This document shows positions 1 to 6,349 of a stretch of DNA of 7,276 nt, in pieces. The notes beneath the pieces were generated by a model. It ran no database searches. It was not told the DNA's origin and saw only the letters and a list, made by a program, of their open reading frames with translations. Made by a program: the position numbers and the translations under genes. Each line of letters starts with the position of its first letter. Within the stretch, counting starts at the first letter, position 1. Where the stretch lies: NCBI GenBank assembly GCA_958451915.1, contig CAUDRX010000115.1, forward strand, positions 1 to 7,276. The letters are read 5' to 3'. This stretch comes from an uncultured Peptococcaceae bacterium (GTDB lineage: Bacteria > Bacillota > Peptococcia > Peptococcales > Peptococcaceae).

Positions 1-1631
1 AGAGCCGCAAAAATGTGATCCTCTTCATTGATGAGCTCCATACCATTGTCGGTGCAGGCAGCGCCGAAGGCTCTCTCGATGCAGCCAATATCCTCAAGCC
101 AGAACTGGCGCGCGGTGATCTGCAGGTCATCGGCGCTACGACTCTTGACGAGTATCGCAAGTATATCGAGAAGGACGCTGCTCTGGAACGTCGTTTCCAG
201 CCTGTCACCGTTGATGAACCGAGCGTGGATGATGCCATTGAGATCCTGCGTGGTATCAAGGATAAATACGAAGCTTTCCATAAGGTCGAGATCAGGGATG
301 AAGCCATCATCAGTGCTGTCAGACTCTCGGACCGCTACATCAACGACCGTCAGCTCCCTGACAAGGCCATTGACCTCATTGATGAAGCCTGCTCGCGTGT
401 ACGTCTGCGTCACAACATCGCTCCTGCGGACATCCAGAAAATGGAAAACGAGCTGGAGAGCCTGACTGGTGAGATGGAAGCTGCCATCCAGGCCCAGGAA
501 TTTGAAAAAGCAGCGGAAGTACGCGATCGGAAGAAAGCCCTTCAGTCCGAGCTTGATAGTGCCCGCGAAGCCTGGGACAAGCAGAATAAGACCTCTCATC
601 AGGTGGTGAACGCTGAAGACATCGCGGAGATCGTCTCCAACTGGTCTGGCGTACCGGTGACCAAGCTCACTGAAGAAGACAGTGCGCGTCTTTTGCATCT
701 GGAAGATATTCTGCATGAACGTGTCATTGGTCAGGAAGAAGCCGTTACCGCGGTTTCCAAAGCGGTCCGTCGTGCTCACAGTGGTCTCAAGGATGCCAAA
801 CGTCCGATCGGTAGTTTCCTCTTCCTAGGGCCTACAGGTGTCGGTAAAACGGAACTGGCGAAAGCGCTCGCTGAAGCTCTTTTCGATGATGAAGATGCAA
901 TGGTGCGCATCGATATGAGTGAATACATGGAAAAATTCGCTGTCAGCCGCCTCGTCGGGGCACCTCCTGGATACGTCGGTTATGATGAAGGCGGCCAGCT
1001 CACTGAAGCGGTTCGCCGCAAACCTTACAGCGTCATCCTGCTGGATGAGATCGAAAAAGCGCATCCGGATGTTTTTAATATCCTTCTGCAAGTACTCGAT
1101 GATGGTCGTTTGACGGACAGCCAGGGACGTGTCGTTGACTTCAAGAACACGGTTATCATCATGACCTCCAACCTGGGCAGCCAGTCCATCATGAACAGCA
1201 AGACCATGGGCTTTACGAGTGTCGATGAAGGCGCCGAAAAGGCTGCCAGCGACTATGAAGCCATGAAAGAAAAGGTCATGGACACATTGAAGAAGGCCTT
1301 CCGTCCGGAATTCCTCAACCGTATCGACGACATCGTTGTCTTCCATCCACTTACTGATATGGAGCTTAAGCAGATCGTGGGTATCATGATGAAAGACCTC
1401 AGAAAGCGTCTCGCAGACCGCGGTCTCTCTATCGAACTCACAGATGCTGCGCTGGATGAATTGGCTAAGGTTGGCTATGACCCAGAATTCGGCGCCCGTC
1501 CACTGCGCCGCGCCATTCAGGATCAGATCGAAGATCCATTGGCCGATGCCCTGCTCGCAGGTACCTATCACGAGGGTGATACTATCAAAGTGGATCTCGA
1601 TGCGGATGCACATTTCAGCTTTGGTAAGTGA
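1..1631 (+). CDS. clpC: ATP-dependent Clp protease ATPase subunit ClpC, C-terminal part (5' end outside window)
   Basis: This is an Hsp100 AAA+ unfoldase that feeds proteins to the ClpP peptidase in the cytoplasm. The first full codon is Ser at bases 3-5 and the frame stays open to the left edge, so the GTG at 15 is an internal Val codon, not a start. Counting from that Ser, 542 residues are visible. They show the D1 Walker B (ILFIDE, 6-11) and a downstream ERRF arginine-finger region, then a short linker with a UVR motif (about 147-184). D2 follows with Walker A GPTGVGKT (276-283), Walker B VILLDE (344-349), sensor-1 TSN (388-390), an MGF tripeptide at 402-404 matching the ClpP-docking (IGF/LGF-type) loop, and sensor-2 GAR (497-499). 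The UVR linker and docking loop favour ClpC over ClpB or ClpA. The N domain and D1 Walker A lie outside the window. In Bacillota clpC usually ends a ctsR-mcsA-mcsB-clpC operon; those genes are not visible here. The gene ends at a strong terminator. Confidence 0.96.
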   Translation, partial: SRKNVILFIDELHTIVGAGSAEGSLDAANILKPELARGDLQVIGATTLDEYRKYIEKDAALERRFQPVTVDEPSVDDAIEILRGIKDKYEAFHKVEIRDEAIISAVRLSDRYINDRQLPDKAIDLIDEACSRVRLRHNIAPADIQKMENELESLTGEMEAAIQAQEFEKAAEVRDRKKALQSELDSAREAWDKQNKTSHQVVNAEDIAEIVSNWSGVPVTKLTEEDSARLLHLEDILHERVIGQEEAVTAVSKAVRRAHSGLKDAKRPIGSFLFLGPTGVGKTELAKALAEALFDDEDAMVRIDMSEYMEKFAVSRLVGAPPGYVGYDEGGQLTEAVRRKPYSVILLDEIEKAHPDVFNILLQVLDDGRLTDSQGRVVDFKNTVIIMTSNLGSQSIMNSKTMGFTSVDEGAEKAASDYEAMKEKVMDTLKKAFRPEFLNRIDDIVVFHPLTDMELKQIVGIMMKDLRKRLADRGLSIELTDAALDELAKVGYDPEFGARPLRRAIQDQIEDPLADALLAGTYHEGDTIKVDLDADAHFSFGK

Positions 1632-1648
1632 TCGACAAGCGTATCAGT

Positions 1649-1680
1649 GCCGGTGTTCCTTCGGGAACACCGGCTTTTTT
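1649..1680 (+). terminator. Intrinsic terminator of clpC
   Basis: A perfect 11-bp GC-rich stem (1649-1659 pairing with 1664-1674) is closed by a TTCG loop in the very stable C(UUCG)G context. Six T residues follow at once (1675-1680). It begins 17 bases after the clpC stop codon. Confidence 0.95.
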
Positions 1681-1724
1681 ATGCGTACATGGTCAGTATT
1701 TGACTAGGGAGAAAAGATTACCCA

Positions 1725-1733
1725 TGGTAAAAT
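1725..1733 (+). promoter_or_regulatory. Possible extended -10 promoter for the MFS transporter gene
   Basis: TGGTAAAAT fits an extended -10 element (TGn followed by TAAAAT, five of six matches to TATAAT). The nearest -35-like hexamer, TTGACT at 1700-1705, lies 22 bases upstream, which is too far for a normal promoter, so activity would rest on the extended -10. Transcription would start near 1740, just before an inverted repeat. The site also overlaps the ATG (1724) of a small upstream reading frame, so promoter and small ORF are competing readings of the same bases. Confidence 0.35.
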
Positions 1734-1742
1734 TCAGGCGTT

Positions 1743-1771
1743 GCGGTCAGGCGGCAGTTGTGCCTGACCGC
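1743..1771. repeat. Perfect 10-bp inverted repeat upstream of the MFS gene
   Basis: GCGGTCAGGC at 1743-1752 is exactly reverse-complemented at 1762-1771 around a 9-base centre. It lies 57 bases before the transporter start and just downstream of a possible -10 element. It is followed by AT-rich sequence but no clean T run, so it is a poor intrinsic terminator. It could be an operator for a dimeric repressor or a hairpin in the mRNA leader; the sequence alone does not decide. Confidence 0.7.
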
Positions 1772-1828
1772 TGTAATTATTTATGTTTTCATTCTCATCA
1801 AGATTTTAGAAAGGAAAATGCGTGATCC

Positions 1829-3046
1829 ATGAACACTGCTGAAAACATTCAAAAACAAAAGTTTCTCGGACGCAAAGGGATGGTGCTCTTCATCACTCTG
1901 ATGAATATGTTCATCCCGCTTTCGACGGACCTGTATCTGCCGGCGCTGCCGACAATGAGCGGCCATTTCAATGCTTCGGCTTCGTTGGTCAATCTGACAC
2001 TCGTCAGCTTTTTCTTCTTTTTTGCTGTTGGTACGATCTTTTTGGGACCGCTGTGTGACAAGTATGGCCGCCGCAAAGTCCTGCTCGTTTCCAGTGCGAT
2101 GTATACGCTGGCCAGCGCCTTCTGTGCGCTGTCGCCTAACGTTTATGTGATGATCGCTGCACGTGTCTGTCAGGGTATCAGTGCCGGGGGCATCATTTCA
2201 GCATCCACTGTTCTTGTTAAAGATTGTTTTGCCGGCCGTCAGCGTGAGACGATCCTTGCCGTTGTGCAGTCGGCCTCTGGTTTGGCGCCGATGCTTGCAC
2301 CGGTACTCGGCGCAATGCTCTTAAAGATCACTGACTGGCGTGGGGCTTTTGAAGTGCTGACGGTGGCCGGGCTGATCGTCTTTGTGCTCTCTTTTCTTTA
2401 TCGTGAGACCTTGCCGGAAGAGGAACGTCTGCATGGTTCAGCGTTCGCTTCTCTGGGAAAGCTTATCACCGTTGGCAAAAACATGGGGTTTCTGGTGCCA
2501 TGCATCATCTTCTCTCTGTATAATTTTGCCTTCATGGGATACATTTCAGTGTCGTCCTATATCTATGTGGACTTCTTCGGTTTGAGCGAACAGGCTTACA
2601 GCTATTTCTTTGCGGTCAATGCCCTTGTTTCCCTCCTGGGACCGGTCGTATATGTGCGTTTCCTGACCAGGATGGACAAGCAGAGACTGATCTATACTTG
2701 CTTCATTGGCTATATCATTGCCGGGATCATCCTGCTCCTGCTCGGTCAGCAGATGCCGCTGCTCTTCTGGATCGGTTTTGCACCGTTCACTTTCTGTGGC
2801 TCGCTGATCCGTCCTTTCAGTTCCAATTTGCTTCTGGAACAACAAAAAGGAGACACCGGTTCAGCTTCCTCTCTTCTCAATGGGATCTTCACCTGCATTG
2901 GCAGTGTTGGTATGATGAGTGTATCTGCTGCTTCCAACGGGGTGCTCGCCCTTGGCGCTGTCGTGCTCGCCAGTGGTATTATCAGCTTCCTCGGCTGGGC
3001 GCTGCTCATGCGTTCCAAGATCACCGTGGTTGGCATCAAAGAATGA
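1829..3046 (+). CDS. MFS multidrug exporter, Bcr/CflA (DHA1) family
   Basis: This is a predicted inner-membrane proton-coupled drug exporter of 405 residues, normal for the 12-helix DHA1 group. Visible signatures are the TDLYLPALP segment in the first helix region (33-41), characteristic of Bcr/CflA; motif A GPLCDKYGRRKV (73-84) between helices 2 and 3; motif B-like RVCQGISAGG (112-121) in helix 4; and antiporter motif C-like GLAPMLAPVLG (151-161) in helix 5. The second half is equally hydrophobic, and a GSASSLLNGI stretch (344-353) resembles the family. ATG 1829 is the first possible start because TGA occurs in frame at 1823-1825. The AAAGGAAA ribosome binding site ends about 11 bases upstream, slightly far. 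The gene is monocistronic between two terminators. Known relatives export bicyclomycin, sulphonamides, chloramphenicol or cysteine; the substrate here cannot be read from sequence. Confidence 0.92.
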   Translation: MNTAENIQKQKFLGRKGMVLFITLMNMFIPLSTDLYLPALPTMSGHFNASASLVNLTLVSFFFFFAVGTIFLGPLCDKYGRRKVLLVSSAMYTLASAFCALSPNVYVMIAARVCQGISAGGIISASTVLVKDCFAGRQRETILAVVQSASGLAPMLAPVLGAMLLKITDWRGAFEVLTVAGLIVFVLSFLYRETLPEEERLHGSAFASLGKLITVGKNMGFLVPCIIFSLYNFAFMGYISVSSYIYVDFFGLSEQAYSYFFAVNALVSLLGPVVYVRFLTRMDKQRLIYTCFIGYIIAGIILLLLGQQMPLLFWIGFAPFTFCGSLIRPFSSNLLLEQQKGDTGSASSLLNGIFTCIGSVGMMSVSAASNGVLALGAVVLASGIISFLGWALLMRSKITVVGIKE

Positions 3047-3059
3047 TCGAAGTATTTTG

Positions 3060-3100
3060 CCGTCGGTCGAGAGACTGTCTTTCGACCGACGGTATTTTTT
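3060..3100 (+). terminator. Intrinsic terminator of the MFS gene
   Basis: A perfect 11-bp stem (3060-3070 with 3082-3092) can extend inward by a G-T pair and three more pairs to leave a three-base loop (3075-3077). It is followed by TA and six T residues (3095-3100). It lies 13 bases after the stop codon. Confidence 0.92.
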
Positions 3101-3127
3101 GTTATAGTATTTCAGAAAGAAAGGAAC

Positions 3128-3133
3128 GGAGGG
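3128..3133 (+). promoter_or_regulatory. Ribosome binding site of the HD-domain gene
   Basis: GGAGGG is a strong Shine-Dalgarno sequence. Two adjacent ATG codons follow, at 3137 and 3140. The GGAGG core ends 4 bases before the first and 7 bases before the second, so the second ATG has the better spacing. Confidence 0.75.
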
Positions 3134-3136
3134 AAA

Positions 3137-3649
3137 ATGATGATCACAGAGATTGAAGCGCCAGCACTCATCGAGACAGTGACGTGGCGCATGCTTGAAT
3201 TTGACAAAGGAGACGCCAGGCGTATCCAGCATCTTCTCAAGGTACATCGCTTTGCTGCACTGATCGCACGTGGAGAGCTGGTCGATCCAGCCACGCGCTT
3301 TGTGATCGAATGCGCAGCATTGGTGCATGATATCGGCATTCATGCTGCGGAAGAAAAATATGGCTGCGCCGATGGCAGGTATCAGGAAATGGAGGGACCG
3401 GCGTTGGCGCAGGAACTGCTCACAGAGATCGGTCTGGAGACAGAGACAGTCGCGCGTGTTGCCTGGCTGGTGGGGCACCACCATACCTACTCGCCGGTGG
3501 AGAGCATTGATCACCAGATCCTGCTTGAGGCGGATATGCTCGTGAATCTCTATGAGGATGGTGCAGGCGAAGCTGCGATCGCGCATGTTGCGGAAAACCT
3601 CTTCCGCACGGCCACAGGAAAAAAGCTCCTCACCTTGCTCTATACATGA
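3137..3649 (+). CDS. HD-domain hydrolase (predicted metal-dependent phosphohydrolase)
   Basis: This is a soluble protein of 170 residues (169 if the better-spaced ATG at 3140 is used). It fits the HD superfamily, whose members bind divalent metals and usually hydrolyse phosphate esters of nucleotides or related compounds. Visible motifs are His32 and His37 in an RIQHLLKVHRFA helix, the His64-Asp65 doublet in ALVHDIGIH, a GHHHTY motif at 113-118, and Asp133 in LLEADMLVN, giving the H...HD...H...D metal-ligand order. No other domain (RelA, GGDEF, nuclease) is present, and the length suits a stand-alone HD protein. A weak -10-like TATAGT at 3103-3108 just after the preceding terminator could supply a promoter, but no good -35 is seen. 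The gene lies alone between two terminators, so context gives no clue to substrate. Confidence 0.87.
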   Translation: MMITEIEAPALIETVTWRMLEFDKGDARRIQHLLKVHRFAALIARGELVDPATRFVIECAALVHDIGIHAAEEKYGCADGRYQEMEGPALAQELLTEIGLETETVARVAWLVGHHHTYSPVESIDHQILLEADMLVNLYEDGAGEAAIAHVAENLFRTATGKKLLTLLYT

Positions 3650-3655
3650 GTGTTT

Positions 3656-3685
3656 GCGGGAACACAGGGCTGTTCCCGCTTTTTT
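3656..3685 (+). terminator. Intrinsic terminator of the HD-domain gene
   Basis: A perfect 9-bp stem (3656-3664 with 3671-3679) with a 6-base loop is followed immediately by six T residues (3680-3685). It starts 7 bases after the stop codon. Confidence 0.93.
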
Positions 3686-3696
3686 GATGCATGGGA

Positions 3697-3725
3697 TTGC
3701 AGATCAGGGGTGGCTGTATTAAACT
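3697..3725 (+). promoter_or_regulatory. Weak candidate promoter for the two-gene unit 3758-6119
   Basis: TTGCAG (3697-3702), a 17-base spacer and TAAACT (3720-3725) give a sigma-70-type arrangement with correct spacing but only moderate matches (three and four of six). It is placed between the preceding terminator and the next gene, where a promoter must lie if the terminator is efficient. Confidence 0.3.
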
Positions 3726-3757
3726 ATGGGATAGACTTTTGGAGAAGGTGACGATGG

Positions 3758-4369
3758 ATGAAAGAACTGACATATTATACGATCGATGGCTCGCTGGGCT
3801 GGAACCAGGACTGGTTCGTCGATTGGTGGATGAATATTGGTGGCTGTGCGGCCGTCACAGCCTGTGATCTTTGTGTGCTGCTGGCGCGTGACCATGGACT
3901 TTCGAGCCTCTATCCGCATGATCCGACGCAGGTAACGCGGGTTGATTATCTGGCGCTTTCGGAAGTGATGAAGCCTTATCTGAGACCACGCAAAGGTGGT
4001 GTAGACAGGCTGGTGTATTATCTGGAAGGCTTTGGCACTTTTCTGCAGGATCGGGGCGTGAACGCGATCAGTCTGCAGGGACTTGATGGTGAAGCGCCCT
4101 GGCAGGATGCGTGGGCACTCGTGCAGCAGCAGGTGGACCGGGATCTCGCAGTGCCCTGTCTGGTGCTCTACCATAAAGATCCTGTTTTTCGTGATTTTCA
4201 GTGGCATTGGTTCAATCTTGCAGGCTATCGTCTGCGGAAAGGACGTCCAGAGGTCCGCGCAGTGACTTATGGCGCTGCGCACTGGCTTGACATGGAACGT
4301 CTCTGGGAGACTGGCCACGAACGCAAAGGCGGATTGATCAAGCTCGATTGGGTGCGCACACCCTATTGA
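3758..4369 (+). CDS. Uncharacterised 203-residue protein with papain/C39-like Cys-His pattern
   Basis: I do not recognise a named family with certainty. The protein has no clear signal peptide or membrane helix and is rich in Trp. An N-terminal block NQDWF (16-20) leads to GGCAAVTACDL (28-38), which resembles the Gln...Cys start of papain-fold and C39-type cysteine peptidases, with Cys30 at the start of a helix. A second block, WHWFNLAGYR (149-158), resembles the His-containing strand of these enzymes (His150), and VTYGAAHWLD (169-178) follows. A peptidase-like or peptidase-derived fold is therefore plausible but inferred; Cys30, His150 and Gln17 would be the candidate active residues. ATG 3758 is chosen because TGA is in frame at 3749-3751 and AAGGTG (3745-3750) is well spaced. 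No terminator separates it from the ABC exporter gene 25 bases downstream, so the two probably share a transcript. Confidence 0.75.
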   Translation: MKELTYYTIDGSLGWNQDWFVDWWMNIGGCAAVTACDLCVLLARDHGLSSLYPHDPTQVTRVDYLALSEVMKPYLRPRKGGVDRLVYYLEGFGTFLQDRGVNAISLQGLDGEAPWQDAWALVQQQVDRDLAVPCLVLYHKDPVFRDFQWHWFNLAGYRLRKGRPEVRAVTYGAAHWLDMERLWETGHERKGGLIKLDWVRTPY

Positions 4370-4378
4370 ACAAGTAAT

Positions 4379-4385
4379 AAGGAGG
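4379..4385 (+). promoter_or_regulatory. Ribosome binding site setting the TTG start of the ABC exporter
   Basis: AAGGAGG is a full Shine-Dalgarno match and ends 9 bases before TTG 4395. The first in-frame ATG (4416) would be 30 bases away, so the TTG is the likely start. Confidence 0.8.
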
Positions 4386-4394
4386 GAGATACTT

Positions 4395-6119
4395 TTGTCA
4401 GATACGTTCAAAAAAATGCTCAGCTACTATAAGCCCTACATGGGGATCTTTATGGCGGATATGCTCTTTGCGACCCTTTCCGCTGCGGTGGCGCTGATCA
4501 TCCCGCTGGTCGTGCGATATGTGACCTCGACGCTGATCTATGAGCCGCGGGACATCATCCTGCACCAGACGGCCTACATCGCTGCGGGGCTCGCAGTATT
4601 GCTCATCGTCGACTGTTACAGCCGCTTTTTTATCGGTAATTACGGACACGTCATGGGTGCAAAGATCGAGTATAACATGCGTGAAGAGGTTTTCGATCAT
4701 CTGCAGAAACTGTCGTTCTCCTTTTATGATGATGCCAAGGTCGGCCAGCTCATGAGCCGTGTGACCAACGACCTTTTCGATATCACCGAACTTCTGCATC
4801 ACGGGCCGGAGAATATCATCCTTTCTGTTCTCAAGATCGTCGGCGCCTTTATCATCCTCATCAATATCAACGTTTCCCTGGCTCTGGCGGCCTTTGTCAT
4901 TCTGCCAGTGATGTTCGTTTTCGCGCTTGTGCTCAACAAGCGCATGCGTCGTGCGTCCCGCCGTAACCGTGAGAAGATCGCTGAGATCAATGCCCGGATC
5001 GAGGATAATCTTGCAGGCATCCGCGTCGTCAAATCCTTTGCCAATGAAGCAGAGGAGAATCGCAAATTTTCCATTGGCAACAAAGGTTTTCTTGCGGCTA
5101 AAAAGAACAGTTATCATTATATGGGTACTTTCCAGGCCGGGGTCGGCTTCTTTACCACTTTGATCCAGGTCAGTGTCATCATCACCGGCTGCATCCTCAT
5201 CGCGAACGGCCGCCTCGACATCGCCGATCTGGTGACTTTTTTGCTCTATATCAGTGTCTTTACTGAACCGATCACCACTCTTGTCAATTTCACCGAGCAG
5301 TTTCAGAACGGCTACACGGGCTTCGAACGTTTCCGCGAGCTCATGGCCATTGAACCAGATATCGAAGACAGCCCCAACGCACAGCCGCTTACAAATGTCC
5401 GCGGTGATATCTGCTTTGACAACGTTTCTTTTCATTATAAAGAGAACCAGGAGGAGGTTCTCCAGCATATCAATATCAATGTGCCGGCTGGGGCCTATGT
5501 TGCGCTGGTCGGCTCTTCGGGCGCCGGCAAAACCACGCTCTGCTCGCTCATCCCGCGCTTCTACGATGTTTCCAGCGGCCGCATCACCGTTGACGGCCGC
5601 GACATCCGTGATGTTACACTGAAGAGTCTGCGTGACAATATTGGTATCGTGCAGCAGGATGTCTATCTCTTTGCCGGCACTGTCTATGAGAACATTCTCT
5701 ACGGCAAGCCGGATGCCACGCCGGAAGAGGTCATTGCTGCTGCCAAAAACGCCAATGCCCATGATTTCATCATGGCATTCCCTGATGGTTACGAGACAGA
5801 CATCGGCCAGCGTGGCATCAAGCTTTCCGGTGGGCAGAAACAGCGACTGTCTATTGCGCGTGTCTTTCTCAAGAACCCACCGATCCTCATCTTTGATGAG
5901 GCAACTTCGGCGCTTGATAATGAGAGTGAGCGTATCGTTCAGGCTTCTCTTGAGAAACTCGCTGAGCACCGCACCACTTTTGTCATTGCCCACCGCCTTT
6001 CGACCATCCAGAATGCGGAACGTATCCTCGTTCTCACCGAAGACGGTATCGCCGAGAGCGGCACCCATGAGGAACTCCTGGCCAAAGGCGGCGTTTATGC
6101 CCATCTTTATCACAGCTGA
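4395..6119 (+). CDS. ABC exporter half-transporter (fused membrane and ATPase domains, MsbA/LmrA/multidrug type)
   Basis: This 574-residue protein has the standard layout of a type I ABC exporter that works as a dimer to pump lipids, drugs or peptides outward. The transmembrane domain (about 15-300) has six hydrophobic segments, near 17-40, 57-80, 138-157, 161-181, 246-271 and 277-297. The nucleotide-binding domain (about 336-574) has A-loop Tyr348, Walker A GSSGAGKT (373-380), Q-loop Gln420/421, signature LSGGQ (477-481), Walker B ILIFDE (497-502), D-loop SALD (505-508) and switch His533. All catalytic residues are present, so it should be active. There is no fused N-terminal C39 peptidase domain. 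Translation probably starts at TTG 4395. It is the second gene of a likely operon with the uncharacterised gene at 3758-4369. Substrate is not readable from sequence. Confidence 0.94.
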   Translation: MSDTFKKMLSYYKPYMGIFMADMLFATLSAAVALIIPLVVRYVTSTLIYEPRDIILHQTAYIAAGLAVLLIVDCYSRFFIGNYGHVMGAKIEYNMREEVFDHLQKLSFSFYDDAKVGQLMSRVTNDLFDITELLHHGPENIILSVLKIVGAFIILININVSLALAAFVILPVMFVFALVLNKRMRRASRRNREKIAEINARIEDNLAGIRVVKSFANEAEENRKFSIGNKGFLAAKKNSYHYMGTFQAGVGFFTTLIQVSVIITGCILIANGRLDIADLVTFLLYISVFTEPITTLVNFTEQFQNGYTGFERFRELMAIEPDIEDSPNAQPLTNVRGDICFDNVSFHYKENQEEVLQHININVPAGAYVALVGSSGAGKTTLCSLIPRFYDVSSGRITVDGRDIRDVTLKSLRDNIGIVQQDVYLFAGTVYENILYGKPDATPEEVIAAAKNANAHDFIMAFPDGYETDIGQRGIKLSGGQKQRLSIARVFLKNPPILIFDEATSALDNESERIVQASLEKLAEHRTTFVIAHRLSTIQNAERILVLTEDGIAESGTHEELLAKGGVYAHLYHS

Positions 6120-6122
6120 ACG

Positions 6123-6151
6123 AAAAGCCGCAGTTTCTGCTGCGGCTTTTT
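6123..6151 (+). terminator. Intrinsic terminator of the ABC exporter unit
   Basis: AAAAGCCGCAG (6123-6133) pairs perfectly with 6140-6150 around a 6-base loop. The stem ends in a T run (6147-6151). The A run on the left side means it could also work on the opposite strand. It begins 3 bases after the stop codon. Confidence 0.9.
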
Positions 6152-6166
6152 CTATAGCCGGGATGG

Positions 6167-6195
6167 TTGACAGGGCTGACGTTTAGTGGTAGGGT
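6167..6195 (+). promoter_or_regulatory. Promoter of the tRNA-Val gene
   Basis: A perfect -35 TTGACA (6167-6172), a 17-base spacer and a weak -10 TAGGGT (6190-6195) preceded by TGG, forming an extended -10. Transcription would begin near 6202, leaving a leader of about 7 bases before the mature tRNA. G-rich bases around the start are in line with stable-RNA promoters, but the poor -10 lowers certainty. Confidence 0.6.
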
Positions 6196-6208
6196 AATAG
6201 TCAGACAA

Positions 6209-6282
6209 GGGTGATTAGCTCAGTTGGTTAGAGTATCTGCCTCACATGCAGGGGGTCGCTGGTTCGAGTCCAGTATCGCCCA
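6209..6282 (+). tRNA. tRNA-Val, anticodon CAC
   Basis: The 74-base sequence folds into a full cloverleaf. The acceptor stem pairs 6209-6215 with 6275-6281 (one G-T wobble). The D arm has GCTC/GAGT with AGTTGGTTA between. The anticodon stem 6236-6240/6248-6252 carries the loop CTCACAT with anticodon CAC at 6243-6245. The variable region has 5 bases, and the T arm has GCTGG/CCAGT with the loop TTCGAGT. The discriminator is A (6282), as usual for valine. The next bases are TCG, so CCA is not encoded and must be added after transcription. It reads the GUG codon, which a UAC-anticodon tRNA could also read. The gene stands alone with its own promoter and terminator. Confidence 0.95.
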
Positions 6283-6290
6283 TCGTCAGG

Positions 6291-6323
6291 AACGCATCTT
6301 CCGTATGGAAGATGCGTTTTTTT
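6291..6323 (+). terminator. Intrinsic terminator of the tRNA-Val gene
   Basis: A perfect 12-bp stem (6291-6302 with 6307-6318) with the 4-base loop GTAT runs into seven consecutive T residues (6317-6323). It starts 8 bases after the tRNA discriminator base. Confidence 0.95.
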
Positions 6324-6349
6324 CGTGGCGACGACAAGAATGAAAAGCT

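Noticed and set aside
15..17. GTG at 15 as start of the ClpC-like gene
   Set aside because: The frame continues to the left edge with SRKN, the normal ClpC sequence before the D1 Walker B, so this is an internal Val codon of a truncated gene.
825..1613. 262-codon minus-strand frame inside clpC
   Set aside because: It lies wholly within the ClpC D2 domain coding sequence and gives no family-like protein, so it is a shadow of clpC.
1743..1790. Second intrinsic terminator before the MFS gene
   Set aside because: The 10-bp stem is good, but the sequence after it (TGTAATTATTTATGTTTTC) is mixed AT without a T run directly behind the stem, so it was listed as an inverted repeat instead.
2861..3586. 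241-codon minus-strand frame across the MFS and HD genes
   Set aside because: It runs across the end of one well-supported gene, a terminator and most of another. The product has no recognisable motif.
3719..4411. 230-codon minus-strand frame opposite the 203-residue protein
   Set aside because: The plus-strand frame has a good ribosome binding site and conserved-looking Trp, Cys and His blocks. The minus frame reads through the downstream ribosome binding site and shows nothing recognisable.
4398..6113. 571-codon open frame on the minus strand across the ABC exporter gene
   Set aside because: It mirrors the exporter gene almost exactly. The sense frame has all ABC motifs, while the antisense translation shows no recognisable domain. 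Long antisense frames arise when the sense gene avoids the codons that read as stops on the other strand.
5254..6186. Overlapping plus-strand frames of 122 and 184 codons in the ABC gene region
   Set aside because: They are alternate-frame readings of the ATPase domain, rich in Ser and Arg with no domain. The second also runs through the terminator.
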